Of a stretch of DNA of 44,944 bases, positions 44,561 to 44,944 are shown one piece after another (within the stretch, counting starts at the first letter, position 1; every line of letters starts with the position of its first letter). The notes under the pieces are model-generated. The model did not search any database and had not been told where the DNA came from. It saw only the letters and a program-made list of their open reading frames with translations. Origin of the DNA: Shewanella hanedai. GTDB taxonomy: Bacteria > Pseudomonadota > Gammaproteobacteria > Enterobacterales > Shewanellaceae. Both the position numbers and the translations under genes were made by a program. The stretch covers positions 1 through 44,944 of the forward strand of contig NZ_VKGK01000042.1 in NCBI RefSeq assembly GCF_007197645.1, in the 5' to 3' direction.

Positions 44561-44821
44561 TTACTGAAATGCCATTAAGCGATAACCCCAGGTTTGACTT
44601 TCATCCGGCGTTAACACCAAGGTGTAATCCAGATTATCTTTAAGCGTCAATGCTTGGCGATGCAACAAGTTTAACGTGTCGTTATCTCCCTTCTTCACGA
44701 CTGTCACCGTGTAGTTGTCTTTTGGCAGCCAGATCTTTAGATTCTTAGTAAAGTCCCACTTGGTTACCTTGAATTTTGCGGTTTCCACAGTCTCATTGGA
44801 GCGAACAAAGTACACCTCTAA
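44561..44821 (-). pseudogene. Gene fragment cut by an insertion sequence (DUF4397-like C-terminus)
   Basis: The open frame encodes LEVYFVRSNETVETA and on to a normal stop after LMAFQ, but it has no plausible start: the frame runs straight into the IS end at 44824. The pattern LEVYFV, then LPKDNYTVTVVKKG and DNLDYTLVLTPDES, is like the beta-sandwich DUF4397 domain of bacterial surface lipoproteins; the match is by eye. The GTG at 44815 lies at the junction and is not backed by a ribosome site. The 5' part of the gene should lie on the far side of the IS, outside the window. Confidence 0.6.
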
Positions 44822-44823
44822 CC

Positions 44824-44944
44824 CTGAGGGATCCCCTCGAATTTAATAGCATGCTTGTGGCTCCAGAATTAAGCCTTGTAGTGTTTTAATGGCTGTTCGC
44901 CAATGCAACCTCAGTAGCTTCAATTTCCTATCTTTATATGCTCT
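44824..44944. mobile_element. End of an IS10-like (IS4 family) insertion sequence, continuing past the window
   Basis: CTGAGGGATCCCCTCGAATT (44824 onward) closely matches the terminal repeat of IS10, which as I recall begins CTGAGAGATCCCCTC. A transposase-like frame ends 19 bp inside (next entry). The 9 bp outside, CCTCTAACC (44815-44823), would be the target duplication if a copy stands at the other end. Confidence 0.65.
44843..44944 (-). CDS. C-terminal end of a transposase (partial)
   Basis: An open frame enters from the window edge and stops at TAA 44845-44843, giving 33 residues (RAYKDRKLKLLRLHWRTA and on to LEPQACY). Its basic, Leu-rich tail and its position just inside an IS end fit the C-terminus of an IS4-family transposase. 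The catalytic part is outside the window, so the family cannot be confirmed. Confidence 0.5.
   Translation of the reverse strand, partial: RAYKDRKLKLLRLHWRTAIKTLQGLILEPQACY

Overview
The window looks like chromosomal DNA of a marine gammaproteobacterium, most likely a Shewanella species. The reasons are the canonical rpoE-rseABC-lepA-lepB-rnc-era-recO-pdxJ-acpS block, a free-standing ArcB-type phosphotransfer protein (HptA) encoded apart from any kinase, the order rppH/mutH/membrane cyclase/oxyR/hptA/yhcC/gltBD, and a TIGR02001-family outer-membrane protein. The genus call rests on remembered gene order and protein resemblance, not on a search.

Layout. 1-2.9 kb: a gene-poor edge, a secreted metzincin-type metalloprotease and a 262-bp MITE-like inverted-repeat element. 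2.9-12.4 kb (all minus): the sigma-E operon and the housekeeping block for translation, protein export, RNA processing, pyridoxine synthesis and acyl-carrier activation, led by a good sigma-E promoter. 12.6-22.5 kb: nadB (plus), then minus-strand genes for succinate dehydrogenase assembly (sdhE-ygfX), sodium/proton antiport (nhaA, an extra exported protein, nhaR, all overlapping), thyA, a TauE/SafE-type permease, ptsP and rppH. 22.5-23.2 kb: a 690-bp AT-rich gap packed with DnaA-box-like sequences, at the rppH/mutH position where E. coli carries DARS2. 23.2-28 kb: mutH, a membrane-anchored class III nucleotide cyclase, oxyR, hptA and the radical-SAM gene yhcC. 28.4-34.2 kb: glutamate synthase gltBD. 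34.3-42.3 kb: a nucleoside hydrolase, then a choline-to-glycine-betaine unit (betI-betB-betA) followed by an unusually short BCCT transporter, a TIGR02001 beta-barrel protein and a MarR regulator that resembles CosR/EctR osmolyte repressors. 42.7-44.9 kb: a small exported protein whose signal peptide is in another frame, an exported protein of unknown function, about 600 bp of very AT-rich DNA, and a gene fragment cut off by the end of an IS10-like insertion sequence that runs out of the window.

How it works together. The left half is core housekeeping with envelope-stress control. The right half is environmental adaptation: sodium/pH homeostasis (NhaA/NhaR), peroxide sensing (OxyR), anaerobic Arc phosphorelay (HptA), nitrogen assimilation (GltBD) and osmoprotection (choline uptake and oxidation). 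The observations most worth following up are the DARS2-like DnaA-box cluster, the short BCCT plus outer-membrane protein module, the exported protein between nhaA and nhaR, and the two right-end lesions (frameshift and IS truncation). No tRNA, rRNA or CRISPR array was seen.
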